This document shows, piece by piece, positions 36,387-49,228 of a stretch of DNA of 64,000 nt. The stretch comes from Mucidula mucida (lineage: Eukaryota > Basidiomycota > Agaricomycetes > Agaricales > Physalacriaceae), in assembly GCA_015501055.1 (NCBI GenBank), contig JADNYV010000001.1:620001-684000 (forward strand). The letters are read 5' to 3'. Numbering within the stretch: position 1 is the stretch's first letter; each line of letters opens with the position of its first letter. The notes under the pieces were generated by a model. That model was not told the DNA's origin. It saw nothing but the letters and a program-made list of their open reading frames with translations, and ran no database searches. The position numbers were made by a program, and so were the translations under genes.

Positions 36387-37810
36387 ATGTCCTGGTGAGC
36401 AGTGCTCATCATCATCTCCTTCTCCAATTCCTGACCTGCAGACAGTGCGGCTCCGACTTGGTTTGCCATCGCCCCGCCGGCAGTCCACTTGAATGTGGGC
36501 ACCTACTTTTCCGTTTACTTCCCGCCTCAACTGGCGTACTATCTCACTGCGGTGCTCGTCACTCTGCCGGGAACGTATTTCATCCGATTAGCCTTGCTTC
36601 CGTTCACCCTCTATGTTACCTATCGCGCGAGCACCAAGCTGGATCTCGCCAGCGGCAATGTGGCATTCGAGGAGGCAAATCTGGGTCTCTTAGTAAGTCA
36701 CCAACAATCGGAATCATGCACTTGCTCACAAGCAATACAGACCCTGATGGCTATGATTTTCTTTCGCGTTGTAGGCTGGACCTTTCACTATAGACACTAT
36801 GTTAGAGTTGGCAAAGGCCGGGACGCGTCCAAACCCCGAAGTCTTTCCGAAATCTTGCTCGATGGCATGTCCATCTACTTTTCGCGACATACACCAAACT
36901 AAGTCTCTCACAGCCTGTGATCTTTGCTGCAATTTCCGAGGAATCGGATGGGATTTCTCGAATGGAAGAATCTTCATAAACTCTCAAGCCGCCGAGGTTA
37001 CAAACACGCCAAATCCCTCATCCAAGAAGCGAGAGTTCGTTCGCGAAGCCATTATTTCATACTTCCTCAACAGCTTCGTCTTCGAGGCTTGTCTGGCCTA
37101 CTTGCTTAGGTACCCTTTACCATCCGCTCCTTCCTCCCCGTCTATACTCTCCTCTTCTCTATATGCCGTACGGAGGATCTGCCACGCCCTTCTTTACCCG
37201 ACTTTCACATACACGAACCTTGGAGGGTCTTACGCCGTTTACTCGTTGATCGGTGTTCTCATCCTCGGTCAGGACGTAGACGACTGGCCGCCGTTTTACG
37301 ACAGACCCTGGAAGTCCACCTCGCTTACGGAGTTCTGGGGCAAGCGATGGCATCAGGCCTTCCGCGACGCGTTTGGTCAGACCGGAGGGAGACCTTTTGG
37401 TATCCTGTTCGGGCGTGTTGGCCTCGTGCTTGGGACATTCTTTGTTTCTGGACTCTTCCATGACTTGGGGTACTGGGGCATGCATCGAGCTCGTGGCGTG
37501 GTATGTTTCTCCTCTCAATTGGTTTGCACCATATTTTTATTGACCCGCGGCCCAGTGCTGTAATACCACGTCGTACTTTGTGTTGAATGGAGTAGGCATC
37601 TGTCTGGAGGCGGTATTCAAAGCAGTAACTGGGAAGAGAGTTAGTGGCACCCTCGGTTGGATATGGACCGCGGCCTATTTAATTGGGTGCGCGTTGGTGA
37701 CGATGAGTCCTTTCTGTATGCAGGATTTGATGCGGTCATATTCTGCGGCTGCTTTGACACAACCCATTTATATCGGATCACTCGTTGTGAAAAGCTTGAT
37801 ACCTTTCTAA
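36387..37810 (+). CDS. Wax synthase-domain membrane O-acyltransferase (MBOAT_2 type)
   Basis: This is a predicted integral-membrane acyltransferase that would transfer acyl groups from CoA to a hydroxyl. Conserved blocks are NFRGIGWDF, LGGSYAVYSLIGVLILGQ, RPWKSTSLTEFWGKRWHQAF and VSGLFHDLGYWGM with the family His. Multiple hydrophobic segments surround them. The start is placed at ATG 36387: a first exon of eight bases joins, by an intron ending at 36445, to APTWFAIAPPAVHLNVG. Other introns follow ANLGLL, the KPR segment and HRARGV. The junction near 36840-36912 is the least certain. The product is about 380 residues, ending LVVKSLIPF at 37810. Relatives occur singly or in secondary-metabolite clusters. 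None is seen here. Confidence 0.78.
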
Positions 37811-38178
37811 TCCTTTCGTAGATCGTCTTTCGTTGCTGTACCATACTTATTACCTGCTTTAGATATCGACTGTTCCTTTACTGTAGCGCTGAAATTCGTA
37901 GTAGCTCAATTGACATCAAGTACATTATTCGACAACATGATTGAGCTCATACTTACAGTAAGCTTGACTGGTTCGTGAATGTACATTGGGAGCTTGCCTT
38001 ATGGTCAATGAAAACTTAAAAACTTACAACAATATCGTTCCTCCAGTTCGGCAGAACAAGTGGTCGAAACCCAGTTGTCTCGACGCTGGACAACGCGAGG
38101 CTCGTGATATCACAAAGTAGTACTCTAATCACTTAACACGGAGCTTGCAAAGAACGTTCACCACCACGCCGCCTACAC
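37811..38178. other. Intergenic, wax synthase to lectin
   Basis: These 368 bp hold the 3' flank of the wax-synthase-like gene and the promoter side of the lectin gene. No ORF or repeat is supported. Confidence 0.35.
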
Positions 38179-39013
38179 ATGTTGCAACTTACTCCCACCA
38201 CGTCCGTTGACTCGTTCGCCACCGCTTCCAGTTCGATGGAAGACACGTACCCCGGCGTGTACCGCATCGAATGCGCAAGCACCGGAATGTGTGCAGATCT
38301 CTCCGGCCAGAACTTCCGATCTGTCATTGGTATGGAAGACGAGAAGTCGGGTCCTGCAATGGAAGACTGAGATCAACCTCTCATACAGGATTCAAGGCCC
38401 ACGATGGAGACAATCAACGGGTATGTGAAGTCTGTGCAGATACAAGACTCAGTCGCTGAGGACAACAGTGGGAAATCACAGCGCTAGGAGCTGGTTTTGC
38501 CATACGCAGCGTATATAGCGGCGCGTACTTGACCGTCGAGCTCAAAAACGAGAGCAAAGTAGTCATCGCGAACATGTTCCCGGTGAGCTGGGACATACGC
38601 AGCGTAGACGCCCAGAGGTCGGGATTATATCGGTGAGTCAATTTATACATGATGGCATCGCCCGTCTGACTACAACAAAGTATCCGTTGGCCTGACACGG
38701 AATATGTGTTGACATTGCAAGGAGGAGACCTGGCACCGGTAAGAAACTGGTTACTGCATTGCTGGGCAGAAGGCTGACAAGCTGTTAGCTCCACCTCGCG
38801 AGACAAGACTCTCATGGTACCGCCAATCAAATGTGGCGTCTCCAAGATTGTGAATCTCGACGGGAGATGGACCAAGAAGGCAGTGGTATTACCACTGTTG
38901 ACCAAGGACAAGGGAGATTGGTCATAGACGTCGATAAATTTGACGCAGGGAAGGGACAGCTAGTCGTCAGTACGACGACAACGACAAAGATCCGGAGGGT
39001 GTTGGGATTCTGA
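38179..39013 (+). CDS. Ricin-B-type (beta-trefoil) lectin domain protein
   Basis: A small carbohydrate-binding protein of the beta-trefoil fold, without any toxin A-chain. Blocks are GVYRIECASTGMCADLSG, then across introns FKAHDGDNQRWEITALG, GFAIRSVYSGAYLTVE, PVSWDIRSVD and YRIRWPDTEYVLTLQGG. The HGTANQMWRLQDCE block follows, with the QxW motif typical of ricin-B repeats. No signal peptide is seen, as in many mushroom cytosolic lectins of this fold. Five exons are joined, with the stop at 39011-39013. The start may be ATG 38179 or the internal ATG 38236 (MEDTYPG). Likely roles are sugar binding or defence, inferred from relatives. Confidence 0.82.
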
Positions 39014-39147
39014 TCGCAGTTGTAGTCTAGAACCTGTAAGATAACGCGTTGGAAGCGATGCATATTTAACACCTCGGACTTTGAGTATGATTTCCAAAGA
39101 CAAGCCAATTTCCCTGCCGACAGTCGGAACGAGAGGTGATGACAGAA

Positions 39148-40161
39148 CTATCTTGCACGTTGATTGTCTGAACGGCGGTATGGATGAACCGAATTACGCG
39201 CAGTATAACACCGTTCGTTCCTTTTGTGAGGCTCGTCGTACTGAACTGCAGCGTCATACATGAAAAGGTTCTGGAATGGCGAGCAAACGAACATGTACAC
39301 TTCTGTGAGATGTTAGTCCAAATACTAAATGGGAATGAGGCATAAGTCATACCGTGTACAAAATGGAGAGTATTCTTCCTTTCGCCATCCACGTCTAGAA
39401 ACTCAACGAGATACTCGATAGCACGTTCCGACCGAACGTCAATAGACTTCATAAAACTGATGATGAAGGTCGAAAGCCACTAAGAAAATAAATCTCGATC
39501 TTTCAAAGATACATAGAAACTTACCTCGACATCCAGGTGCGGCCATATTCTGAGTTCTCTCTGGAGGAATGCAGTTGTTCGCGCCACCAACTCCGGGAGT
39601 TCCGCAAACTGCTCGGGCGTTGGATAAGGCCGGGATATATTCGATGAAACACGCTATGAACATGAAATATAATCCACCGAGTTCAGATCCGTCGACGAAC
39701 CTTTGCATACAGATTCCGTTGGTATAAGCTTCTTCTTCTATCGACAGCCTGTTGAACTCGGTCTGCTTCAGATAGAAAAACAGATCGGGGACCCCAGACC
39801 GTCGTTCTTGAGGGTGGTCTTCTTCTCTGGACGCTACGCAGAGGTAATAACCCGGGTGCTCTGGACAGAAAGTGTTTCGTGCGATCGCATAGAAGGTAGT
39901 CTCCAATGGTTTGATTGCATAACGGACATTTGCGCGACTGGTCTATCATGATTTTGTTACAAGTAGGCTTTTAGAACGTAAATCCTGCGTACCTGTCCAT
40001 CGCAATATACAGTCAAAACAAAACCGATGTCTACATAGAGGCACAGAGGCAATTCGAGAGTAAGGGTGGAGGCAAATAGGACAGTCGTCAGCCGTGTCCT
40101 CCGACTCGTCGTCCAGCGTTACTTGGGAGCTAGACGCCCTTGGACTTTGAGCCCTAGTCAT
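39148..40161 (-). CDS. RING-finger E3 ubiquitin ligase (C3HC4)
   Basis: The N-terminal RING reads CPICLHPYSRIASVPLCRHRF then CFDCILRW and, across an intron, KCPLCNQTIGDYLL. All eight zinc ligands are present (Cys-Cys-Cys-His-Cys-Cys-Cys-Cys). An Arg-rich segment follows, then a conserved C-terminal region with RPYPTPEQFAELP, LQRELRIWPHLDVEWLSTFIISFMKSIDVRSE and FLQNLF-type residues. The overall layout recalls basidiomycete relatives of Topors/ICP0-type cellular ligases. Introns separate RING halves and later blocks. The stop TAG is at 39148-39150. Start is taken at ATG 40161 (MTRAQSPRASSSQ). An upstream in-frame ATG at 40248 overlaps the FAM32A start and is less likely. Confidence 0.82.
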
Positions 40162-40246
40162 CGTTAGTGTCAAAGCAGGGGAGACCACGTGGTTTCCATT
40201 TCTGTCATTTCGGACTTTTTGAAATTGCTTTCTGCACCGAACGCCC

Positions 40247-40799
40247 ATGTCGGACTATAATATCCGACCTGGAGGGTCACTCAAGCTCAAGGGCACCGTT
40301 GTCGATGGCGGTATCGCGAAGAAGTAGTGCTTTCGTCAATACCAACTGGACTCAGGCTGATTATTCGAGCAGGAAGAAGAAAAAGTCCAAGTCAAGCAAG
40401 ACTGACTCTGATCGCGCCAGAGAACGCGAGCGCATAAAGGAACTGGTCGAACAGGATGAGGCTCAACTAGTGCCATCGGGCAGTAACGCGGGCAGCGGCC
40501 GAAATTCTCCTGCAACCACGTCCTCTCGAAAGACCGATGCGGAACGTCGTTTTGAGGAGATACAGCGAGAGCGAGTGAGTACATTGGTTTTGGCATGGCA
40601 TCGCAGTTTAAGATGTTTCTCGTCCAGCTTGCTCAGCGTGTAGCAAAACTCGCGAACAAGACGCACAAGGATCGAGTGAATGAGTTCAACACACATCTGG
40701 AATTGCTCAGTGAGCACCATGACATTCCGAAAGTATGTCGTATGTCCACGCCTTGTTCGCCCTCTGACTGTATTTGTTCGCTAGGTTGGTCCTGGATAA
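40247..40799 (+). CDS. FAM32A-like protein
   Basis: A small, basic nuclear protein; in humans FAM32A is a late spliceosome factor that aids 3' splice-site use. ATG 40247 gives MSDYNIRPGGSLKLKGTVVD, matching the PLKLKG start of the family. The poly-Lys segment (AKKKKKSKSSK) spans the first intron. A variable middle is followed by the conserved tail [30 protein letters not shown]. Three introns are needed. The last one separates only the final residues, and TAA is at 40797-40799. The start is 85 bp from the divergent RING gene start, so the two share a very short promoter region. Confidence 0.9.
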
Positions 40800-41042
40800 C
40801 GTCACTTGTTATCTCTCTTGTGTGGATCTAGTTTGGTGGCTGGAAGGTTTCCATCATGGTCTTCGAATATTTTGCTTTTGCGCTGGAATGTACACTCCCC
40901 GTTATGGATTGTAATTAGTAGATACTCTGAATACAACAGTAAACCACAGAAACAATGGAAAATGCTGTGTCATCTCGTAACTTGTGCGATCAAACCAACT
41001 CCTTTTACTCTGACCACCACAATCAACAACTTTGCAGCCACC

Positions 41043-43197
41043 ATGGCTCCAGTTCGTTCTGACGCCAAAGGACATGTCTGCCCGCCGTCGAATGCCACTC
41101 ATCCGTCTGACCGCTGGGAATCCCTCTTTGTTTACTCCTTCATATGCAAATTTACCAGCTTGCGGGGCAAGGTGGACGGTCTCGAGAGTCCCATGGAGTG
41201 CGTCCTCTAAATTTTGGCGCCTGCTATCCTGCTCATCGTACCGCTGCTCGGTTTGGCGCTTCCAGTCTCGAAGAATGCTTGATGACGAAAGAGGCCAATC
41301 CAGTCTTGATGCAGATACTTAAAGCATTCATCCTCAACTTGCGCCCTCAGACGCGTAATTTAGGGTGAGTTTATCCACCAGCACGTTGCTCCCATGCTTC
41401 ATGGAGCCTAACGGCACGCGTATCGCCAGCATAGAACAGATTTCCGCCACCATATCAGGCGTCCTGGCCGACTACTTCAAGACTTCCGAAAGAACGGTCT
41501 TCTGGGACGATACGCTACGACGGAACGTGGATCCATTACATGACCTCCAGGGCACCTTTTTTGAGGCGAGTTGGGACCTCAAAGTACGTGTCTATATTCA
41601 TCTATCCTACTCCGTGGACTGATTGTTTGTTCCGTGTAACCAGCTCAAAATCCTGCGACAACTAGTGGAACTGCAGCTGTCTCACAGCGTAGACATAAGA
41701 GCAAAAGTCGATCGCGCATGGGGCGTTGCGCCAACCAAAAGCAAGAAGAAAGAGGCCGCCACCGCGCATGTCAACACCGACCTAACGCAAGCAGATCTCC
41801 AGATTGTTCCGGTCGGTCAGGATGTCAACCGCAAACGATATTGGGTTGCAGATGGTCCGTGCGTTTTCTTCAAACCCCACAGTTAGCCCATGTATTTGCG
41901 GGTATTTGCCACGCTGACACGCTTTTCTCGTGTTATTTTTGCTGCAACGTTTACTTCATCTTCATTCCAATCATGAGAAGGTTGCTGACTTTGGTATCAT
42001 GTAGCCTCACCGCGTATTTATGTCTCAACAAACCCTTGGAAGACAACATCGACCTTTGAAAGTATCGCCTCTACGCGGGAGGAGTTTGTAAACATCATTG
42101 AACAGCTGAAACAAGAGCTGCCTAACGATCCGGAATCTGCCCGTCCTGCTCGACCGAAAAAGGTTGAGAGTCAGCATTTAGCGCTCATCAAATCACTAGA
42201 GGAACGTGTACCTCTCATTGACGCCGAAATATCTGTGAGTATGTTTCTAGTTACATTGTATTGATTGTTGGAGTTCGAAGGACTCACGTACCTGTTTGTC
42301 TCCGTGTCCCTTTTGACTCTGTTGTGGCTTGTTACTGATGATGATCCTTTGTTAATTCAGCGTATCGACAAGGCGCGGCGAAGAGCTGAACAGAAGTTGG
42401 CCCTTTATGCCCAAGCAGAGCTGCGCGAAACGCGAACAAGACGGCAGACCAAAAAGCCCGATTATGTGTACGCTCCAGAATATGAGAGTGATGTAAGTGT
42501 ACTTCTACGCCTTTATCCGGGCTCTTCTGATGTGCTTGACGTTTATTAGGGAGGGGAAGGTGATGAGTATAAACAGGATGATGAGGGTTTCGAGGAAGAC
42601 GACGACTTTATAAACGATAACGACGAAGACGATGCTCGGCCTTCAAGGGGTCGGCGCGCAGCTCTGCCTAGTGAGAGACGGCGATCAACTCGCACGTCAG
42701 CCCGGAATGCCAATGGGAAACGGGAATCTTCATCAGATGATCCCTGGGCAGGACTACGAGACGAACGGCGGCGCTCAACGCGTTTGGGTTATGTCGAACC
42801 ACCTCCCAAACGTGCTCGGACTGAGGAGAGTACTGTGAGCATGAACTCTGCCGAGGCCGGCCCTTCCTCGCGTCCAGAGAATGGACATGGGAATGGCATG
42901 AAATTGAAAGCTTCAGGAGCCGCGGCGTTGAAGCCTACAGAGGTGGCATTGGAACAAATTGCTGGGAAGAGGAAGTCGAAGTTCTGGGTTTATGCTGTAC
43001 CTGCGGAGGCTGAGGTTGCTCCCAACAGGAGGCCAGAAGAAATTCACGACGAGGCGATGGATGTGGATGTGGATGTGGTCGTGGAACCTAACGGACATGA
43101 TGCGGATTCGACGGTGTCTCATAGCAATGGGAACGGAAATGGCTCTGACTACCATCGGAGCCTGGAAGGTAGTTTGTCGCCCATGCATTCCTCATAG
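41043..43197 (+). CDS. WHIM/RSF1-like chromatin-associated protein
   Basis: A fungal protein related to RSF1/WHIM-domain subunits of ISWI-type remodelling factors. The assignment is by layout and remembered basidiomycete homologues. Conserved blocks are DRWESLFVYSFICKF, LMQILKAFILNLRPQTRNL, LKLKILRQLVELQLSHSVDIRAKVDRAW, LQIVPVGQDVNRKRYWVAD and SPRIYVSTNPWKT. A helical region (EERVPLIDAEISRIDKARRRAEQ) precedes a long acidic stretch (EEDDDFINDNDEDD). Basic clusters (RRSTR repeats, PPKRAR) and a disordered tail ending HSS complete the protein. About seven introns are joined, each preserving the blocks. It is about 610 residues. Histone contact by the acidic and basic tails is inferred. Confidence 0.72.
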
Positions 43198-43755
43198 TGG
43201 TCTTTGGTCGCGCTTTTCCTGAAATATTATTATCGGGGGGACATTCTGTTCATCTTAACGTATTTGCATCGCTCATAGTCTCTTCCCAGTACTTTATACC
43301 AACATTCAGCATATGTTATTGTGTGCATGTACACTCTGTATATCCTTTGAACGCAACTTGACCTCCAGGCTCCGAGTGCGATACTTTTCTCCGCGTTGAC
43401 GTAGGAATCGCGCGATATCCAATTGATGGATGTGTTATTCCGTGGAGTCTATCGATGGCCGTTAATGCTGAGTAAATCCTTTCATTGTCTTTGAGAGATC
43501 AAGGACTCTTCTCTGCTTTGAGATATGCAAGTTCTATGTCTGGCGTAGGATAACAATGAGACAATGAGTAGACTCTGGAAACTAAAGTCCGGTCGAATAG
43601 GATGCAAAGGAATTGAAAACAGGGTTGTACGGCCACAAAGCCGCGATCAAAGCCACGTGGAGGCCCAGACAATCTCCTGGATGACTTGTTTTCAATCTTG
43701 ACAGTCCGGACTTGCGCCTGTTGGCGCCGGAAATCCTTGACTCCCTCCCACCTTG
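43198..43755. other. Intergenic upstream of mip
   Basis: These 558 bp lie between the RSF1-like gene and the mitochondrial intermediate peptidase gene. A minus-strand ORF at 43499-43915 is antisense to the mip start and shows no motif. No repeat is seen. Confidence 0.4.
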
Positions 43756-46245
43756 ATGATTGCAAGAGTTGCCCGGAATGTCTTGCCAAAGCCTGCTGCC
43801 CGCCCGTTTCGCTTTCGGGGCTGCCTCGTCGCCAAGCAGGAGTCTCGTCGTACCACCCGCAAATTCTCGACAGAAACTCGGCCGACGATTCCTGCATCAG
43901 CAGACGACCGGACACTCATAACACTCTTCGACCAGCCGTCGACCAGCTTCAGCGGCGGTCTCTTCTCCAGGACTGGATTATTCGGGCACGAGACTTTAAC
44001 GAATCCGCGGGCTCTAATCAGTCTAGCCAATGCGACCTACGTACGGGCACAGCTGCTCACAAATCGTATTCTCAAGGCGCCCGAGTCTCGAGACGAAATG
44101 TTCAAGGTCGTCAAGAACTTGGACCGCCTCAGTGATATGCTGTGTGGTGTTATAGACCTCACAGAGCTCGTACGGAACTCTCATCCTGATCGCGCCTGGG
44201 TTGACGCCGCAAATACAGCATACGAGACGTTATGCGAGTTCATGAATGTTCTGAATACTCATGTTGGGTTATACGAAGTGCGTCGTTGTGTTGTTGAGCT
44301 GCAGTGAGCAATGTTAATGCCTCTCCAGGTCTTGAAATCTGTCCTGTCCGACCCTGACATTGTGAAGTCACTTTCACCGGAGGCGTATAAGACTGCCCTC
44401 ATATTCTGGCACGACTTTGAACAGTCGGCTATTGCTCTTCCGCCGGCACAACGCGAGAAATTCGTGTCTCTAGCAACAGACATCATCGTCCTTGGCCGAC
44501 AATTTCTCAAGGATGCTGATGCTCTTCGGCCTCCAGCATCCATAAAACCTTCAGAACTTTCTGGTCTGACAGATCAGGGCATGGGCGTTCGGCTCAAGTA
44601 CCAAGCACGCTTCACGCAACGCGACTTGTTAGTTTACCCAGGCTCTTTGCAAGCGCAAATGATTATGCGTTCTGCACCAGCCGAAGAACCACGGAGAAAG
44701 ATGTACATAGCAGCGAATTCGAGCTCACCGGAGCAAATCGCTACGCTAGAGCAGCTCTTACGAAAACGCGCGGAGGTCGCCCATCTTGTCGGCCACAGCA
44801 GTTACGCTGAAATGACATTGGACAGTAAGATGGCCAAGTCTCCAGGCAAGTCTTAGTTTTCGCTCTATTTGACGCCATGGCTTATATTCAACCATAGAAA
44901 ATGTGTCGCATTTCCTCGACGCGCTTATGGACTATACACGTCCGTATGCTAAAGCAGCAATAGGTGCTCTCAGTCGACGCAAAGAGGCACATCTACGTAC
45001 TCCACCTTACCCCATTATCCAAGCTTGGGATCGTGATTTCTATTGTCCACCCGAACCCCCGGCCCCTCCGATTCCTCTCCCCCCTTTGACTGTCGGAACC
45101 GTCTTCATGGGTCTTTCGAGGCTTTTCCGCCATCTGTACGGCGTGACTTTTCGCCCGGCAGAAACTTCCCCGGGAGAAGTCTGGCACAAGGACGTCCAGA
45201 AGCTCGAGGTCGTAGATGAGACGCAGGGTATCATTGGCTGGGTTTATGCTGATCTATTCGCGAGACGTGGTAAAGCCAGCGGTGCTGCTCATTACACCGT
45301 CCGGTGTTCTCGGAGAACTGACGACGACGACGATGACTCAAATGCACCTGCTATCTTAGACGGTAATGAGTATAATGTGCGTGAGTCTGTCGACTTTGAA
45401 GCTCAGAAGCGACATCGGTTACCTGGGCAAGAAGGCGTATACCAACTACCTCTTGTCGTTTTATTAACGGAATTCACTCGACCAACATTGGCTGGCGGAG
45501 CTGCGGGGCTCGAATGGCATGAAGTAAAGACGCTCTTCCATGAGATGGGACATGCCATGCACTGTAAGCTACTACTTCTTACCCATTGTAGACGTATTGC
45601 TCATTGCCTATAGCAATGCTCGGGCGGACGGACTACCAGAATGTCTCTGGCACTCGTTGTGCGACAGACTTCGTAGAGCTCCCTTCCATCCTCATGGAAC
45701 ATTTCCTCTCCTCGCCCGATGTTCTTTCCCTCTTCGATGTGGACTCTACCATGACTCTCCACCAGGGTGTCAACAACACTGAGGACCCATGCCACTCCAT
45801 TGACACATACTCCCAAATCCTACTCTCCGCTGTCGACCAGATTTATCACTCGTCTGGCGCCCTCGACCCTAACTTTGATTCTACTAAAGAGTATGCCAAT
45901 CTGCATAATACTCGCGGATTAATACCGTACGTCGAAGGGACTTCTTACCAGACTCAATTCGGACACTTGTTTGGATACGGTGCCACGTATTATTCATATC
46001 TATTTGACCGGGCGATTGCCTCTAGAGTATGGAGTCATGTCTTTGCGAAGGACCCTCTTAGCCGCGCGCAGGGAGACAAGTTCAGAGGCGAGGTGCTGCG
46101 GTATGGCGGAGGGAAGGATCCTTGGAAGATGGTAGCCGCGATCCTATCGAATCCCCAGTTGGAGAAGGGTGATGCTGAGGCTATGCGGGAAGTAGGTCGG
46201 TGGAGGATTGAAGACGAGATGGGCTTCGCCGCTGGCATGCACTGA
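43756..46245 (+). CDS. OCT1: Mitochondrial intermediate peptidase (mip/OCT1)
   Basis: This is an M3-family metallopeptidase that removes an octapeptide from precursors already cut by the main processing peptidase in the matrix. The N-terminus ([22 protein letters not shown]) is a basic presequence. Thimet-type blocks run through the protein: [22 protein letters not shown] with the zinc HExxH motif, [33 protein letters not shown] and [15 protein letters not shown]. Four short introns are needed, one just after the HAMH of the zinc site. Length is about 780 residues. This gene is the classical conserved flank of the A mating-type (HD) locus in Agaricomycetes. Here the homeodomain pair begins 10.6 kb downstream. 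Confidence 0.95.
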
Positions 46246-46493
46246 TGTATCTTAGACGACAATATACTAAGATTTCAATCTCCAAGATAACTCTAATTTT
46301 GGGCTGTGATACCCAACCACGCAAAGGATCGAGGTTATGGATTATGTTAAACCTAACTACAATATGGTCATCTGGGGGTAGACATATTTTGGCATATACA
46401 AGTCTATAACACTAGCCTACAAAGAGGGTAAACGTCGAGGTCATGATTATAAATTTTGGAGTGCAGCACAAAGAACGAGACGGAACCACTGGC

Positions 46494-49228
46494 TTACATC
46501 GCCGACATATTCACTTCCGATAACGTTTTGAACGCATCCTTGTACGCGTCTAGTAGTGCTTTCACCCTCGTCCGCTCAGCGACCAGCCCTTCGTCCTCGT
46601 TCAACATATCTGCGAATAGTTCCGGCTTGTATAAGCTGGCCACTAGCCGATTCTGCACATGCTGGCTCGTATGGTTCACCAACAAATGCATAATCGCCTT
46701 GGGCACCAAATCCTGGATGGACTGTCGCACAATCTCAAAGTACGACGCTATGAGCGATCGGATCAAAGAGGTCTCCATTTCCTCTCGGACACTCATGTTC
46801 ATCGACTCGGACGGAAGCGCTTCAATGTGACGTCCGAGAGATTTCATGTCAAAGGCAGCATTCGAACCATCGAGGCTGCGGCGTCCGGCCATAAGGCCTG
46901 AGTTCAGCGTCGCGTCTGCCGTAGAGGTATCCCGCCCAACGCGCTCGATCTGCCCCGTATTCGTCTGTCGGTCGGGAACAACCGGGCCTGGGCCGTTTTG
47001 ACCAAAGAAGTAATCAAGGAAGGTCTCCCTAGCCGTTCCTTTGGCTGCGCGCCCTGCTGCTCCTGTAGCAGCCATCGCGGAATGTGGTCGGTGGGGTTGT
47101 TCATGAGATACTCGATGGGGCTTTCTGACAGTAGCCGAGTTAAAGGCTGGGGCAGCAGGGTGTGCGCGATCGTGTAAGGTTGACGACACAGATCGACCAC
47201 CAGTGGTGGCGCTACTAGTGGTGTCTTGGGAAGAGGCATCGTCGTCATCTTCGGCTGAAGAATTCACACCATTGACAGGTTCGGCAGAAGCTGGCTGTTA
47301 ATCAATGAGGAACGTATGGTCTTGACAGAACATAGAAACTGACCCTTGGTGGCAGCTGCGATCTACTTTGTGGGCGGGATGCCTGCGCAGACATGGAGCC
47401 AGAGACAAAGGCCGGATGGTTGGTGTTGATATAGGCCGCTTGTATGGCAATCAGGCTTTGTGTGTACTCCGATGTGGGATTCAACCGCTCTCGCAGGAGA
47501 TCAGACACGACTTCTACGAGCTGAGCGTGTAGACGCGGGAACCGTTGCAATTCCTGTCAGGAAGTTTAGAAAGATGACTGGTTCGAAGGAGACGGGCAAC
47601 ATACCATGCTGGTACAATTATGGCATATCTTGACCAGCTCCTCGTATACCAACTCTACGCATCTCAAACTCGGGGCTTCCAACAACTTTATTTGCGGCTT
47701 CACTAGCAGATCAAAAGCGATCTCGGGAACAAATAAGCTCGGCCTAGGACCCATCGAATTTCTGATAGCTGTCCGTATATCCTGATCCTCCAAATTATGG
47801 GTGGAATTAATCGAACTAAGTGCTTGGCCGAATATATCGTTGAAGATGTAGTAGATGCGTGCCCCGCCGGATAATTCCTTTGTGGAGATGTCGATGTTAG
47901 TACCATCTATGGAAGAGACAAAGTCTCGGGCAAACTGAGTCATAAGACGAAGGACAAGCGCGCCCTGTTGGTTCTTATCGCCATAGATGGCTGCGTCTCC
48001 GAACGAGCTGAGTTCCTGTTGAGCCTGGCCCATGAGGGTATTCAGGCGAGCCTTCATGTCAGGAAGCTTCTCCCGGATATGGTTCAGTAACACCTAGGTA
48101 ACGGGAATCTGTCAGCAATACGGACGAATAGGAAGATTAAGAAAAGGCAGTCGAACCTGGTTCAATGTCTTGGCCAGATACTTGGTACCATTCTTGTGCG
48201 CGATATTTCTATACGAAGGGTGATTCCGGAAGAAAGCTGTCTCCTTCTCCAATGCATCCTGCATGCTCTTTTCTACATTAATTTCTTGCTGACTGCGGTT
48301 TACGACGCCGATGAAGCCCAATTTAAGCGGATAAACGCGCCCAGTAAGAATATCAAGTGCATTCGTGCCAGCGTCCATCAAGTCAAGTTTGGTAAGAACA
48401 CCAATGGTACGTCGCCCTTGAGGATCAACGGTCCTCGCAAGTTGAAGAGATTCAGAGTTGGCTAGGTCAACGTTCGCAGCCGATACAGCGAGGATGACAC
48501 TATTGGGATTAGAGATGTAGTCCAGCACGAGATTGCGTATTTGTCGCTCGATGTCACTGGGCTGGTCGCCTACCGGAATCTATACAACAATTGATTTCAT
48601 CATGAAAGGAATGGACGCGCTGTGAAACGTACCTTTGTAAGACCCGGTAAATCCACCAACGTCAAGTCCAGAACGTCTGGACTGTAAATTTTGAGGAAAA
48701 TTGCCAGCTTGCTCACGCCCTTATTCTGGCCGGCCACCCTAAACGTCTCCTGTTCAATCTCCTTTCGTAACTCGTTATAATCTGTGAACCGTTTGTCGAG
48801 GTGCAGAAATTGGCCCCATTCTGTGTAGCCTTGGTTGGGTTCGCCTTCAGCAGGAACCGGTGTGTGGATGAGCTGCAGGACGAGAGGGCGCCGCGTGACA
48901 ATGCCCTGTCCTCGCGGAAGAAAATCGCGTCCAACAATGCTGACGACCAAGCAACCGTGATCAGCGTGGCTTTCATTGTATGGTAACAACCACATACGTC
49001 TCGAGAACACTGGATTTTCCCGCCGACTGACTGCCAACCTACAATATGGTGAATGTTACGCGAGGCGCTCACTGTTCCGAGCTAACGTACCACGACCAGT
49101 TGAGGCATATCCAGCTCCCCTCCTATAAAAATGTTATTATGGTAATTTACAGGCAGTGGTAACGGCGTACCCAAATTGCTGAACGTCTCCTGCAGTCGGT
49201 TAACTAGCTTGATGAGGTCCGAATCCAT
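46494..49228 (-). CDS. DNM1: Dynamin-related GTPase DNM1
   Basis: This is a mechano-GTPase for mitochondrial and peroxisomal fission. ATG 49228 gives [22 protein letters not shown]1 reads [13 protein letters not shown] across introns, G3 is DLPGLTK, G4 is TKLDLMD and the G5 region is GVVNRS. The middle/stalk domain holds [17 protein letters not shown] and [16 protein letters not shown] disordered insert B rich in Ser/Thr/Asp follows (about residues 560-640). The C-terminal GTPase effector domain holds [28 protein letters not shown]. The stop TAA is at 46494. Length is about 800 residues, with roughly eight introns. It is convergent with mip (248 bp between stop codons) and so sits between mip and the HD genes. 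Confidence 0.94.

Noticed and set aside
38179..39013. A ricin-like toxin
   Set aside because: Only the carbohydrate-binding beta-trefoil is present. No ribosome-inactivating A-chain or signal peptide is encoded.
43499..43915. Minus-strand ORF upstream of and across the mip start
   Set aside because: It is antisense to the mip presequence exon and shows no family resemblance.
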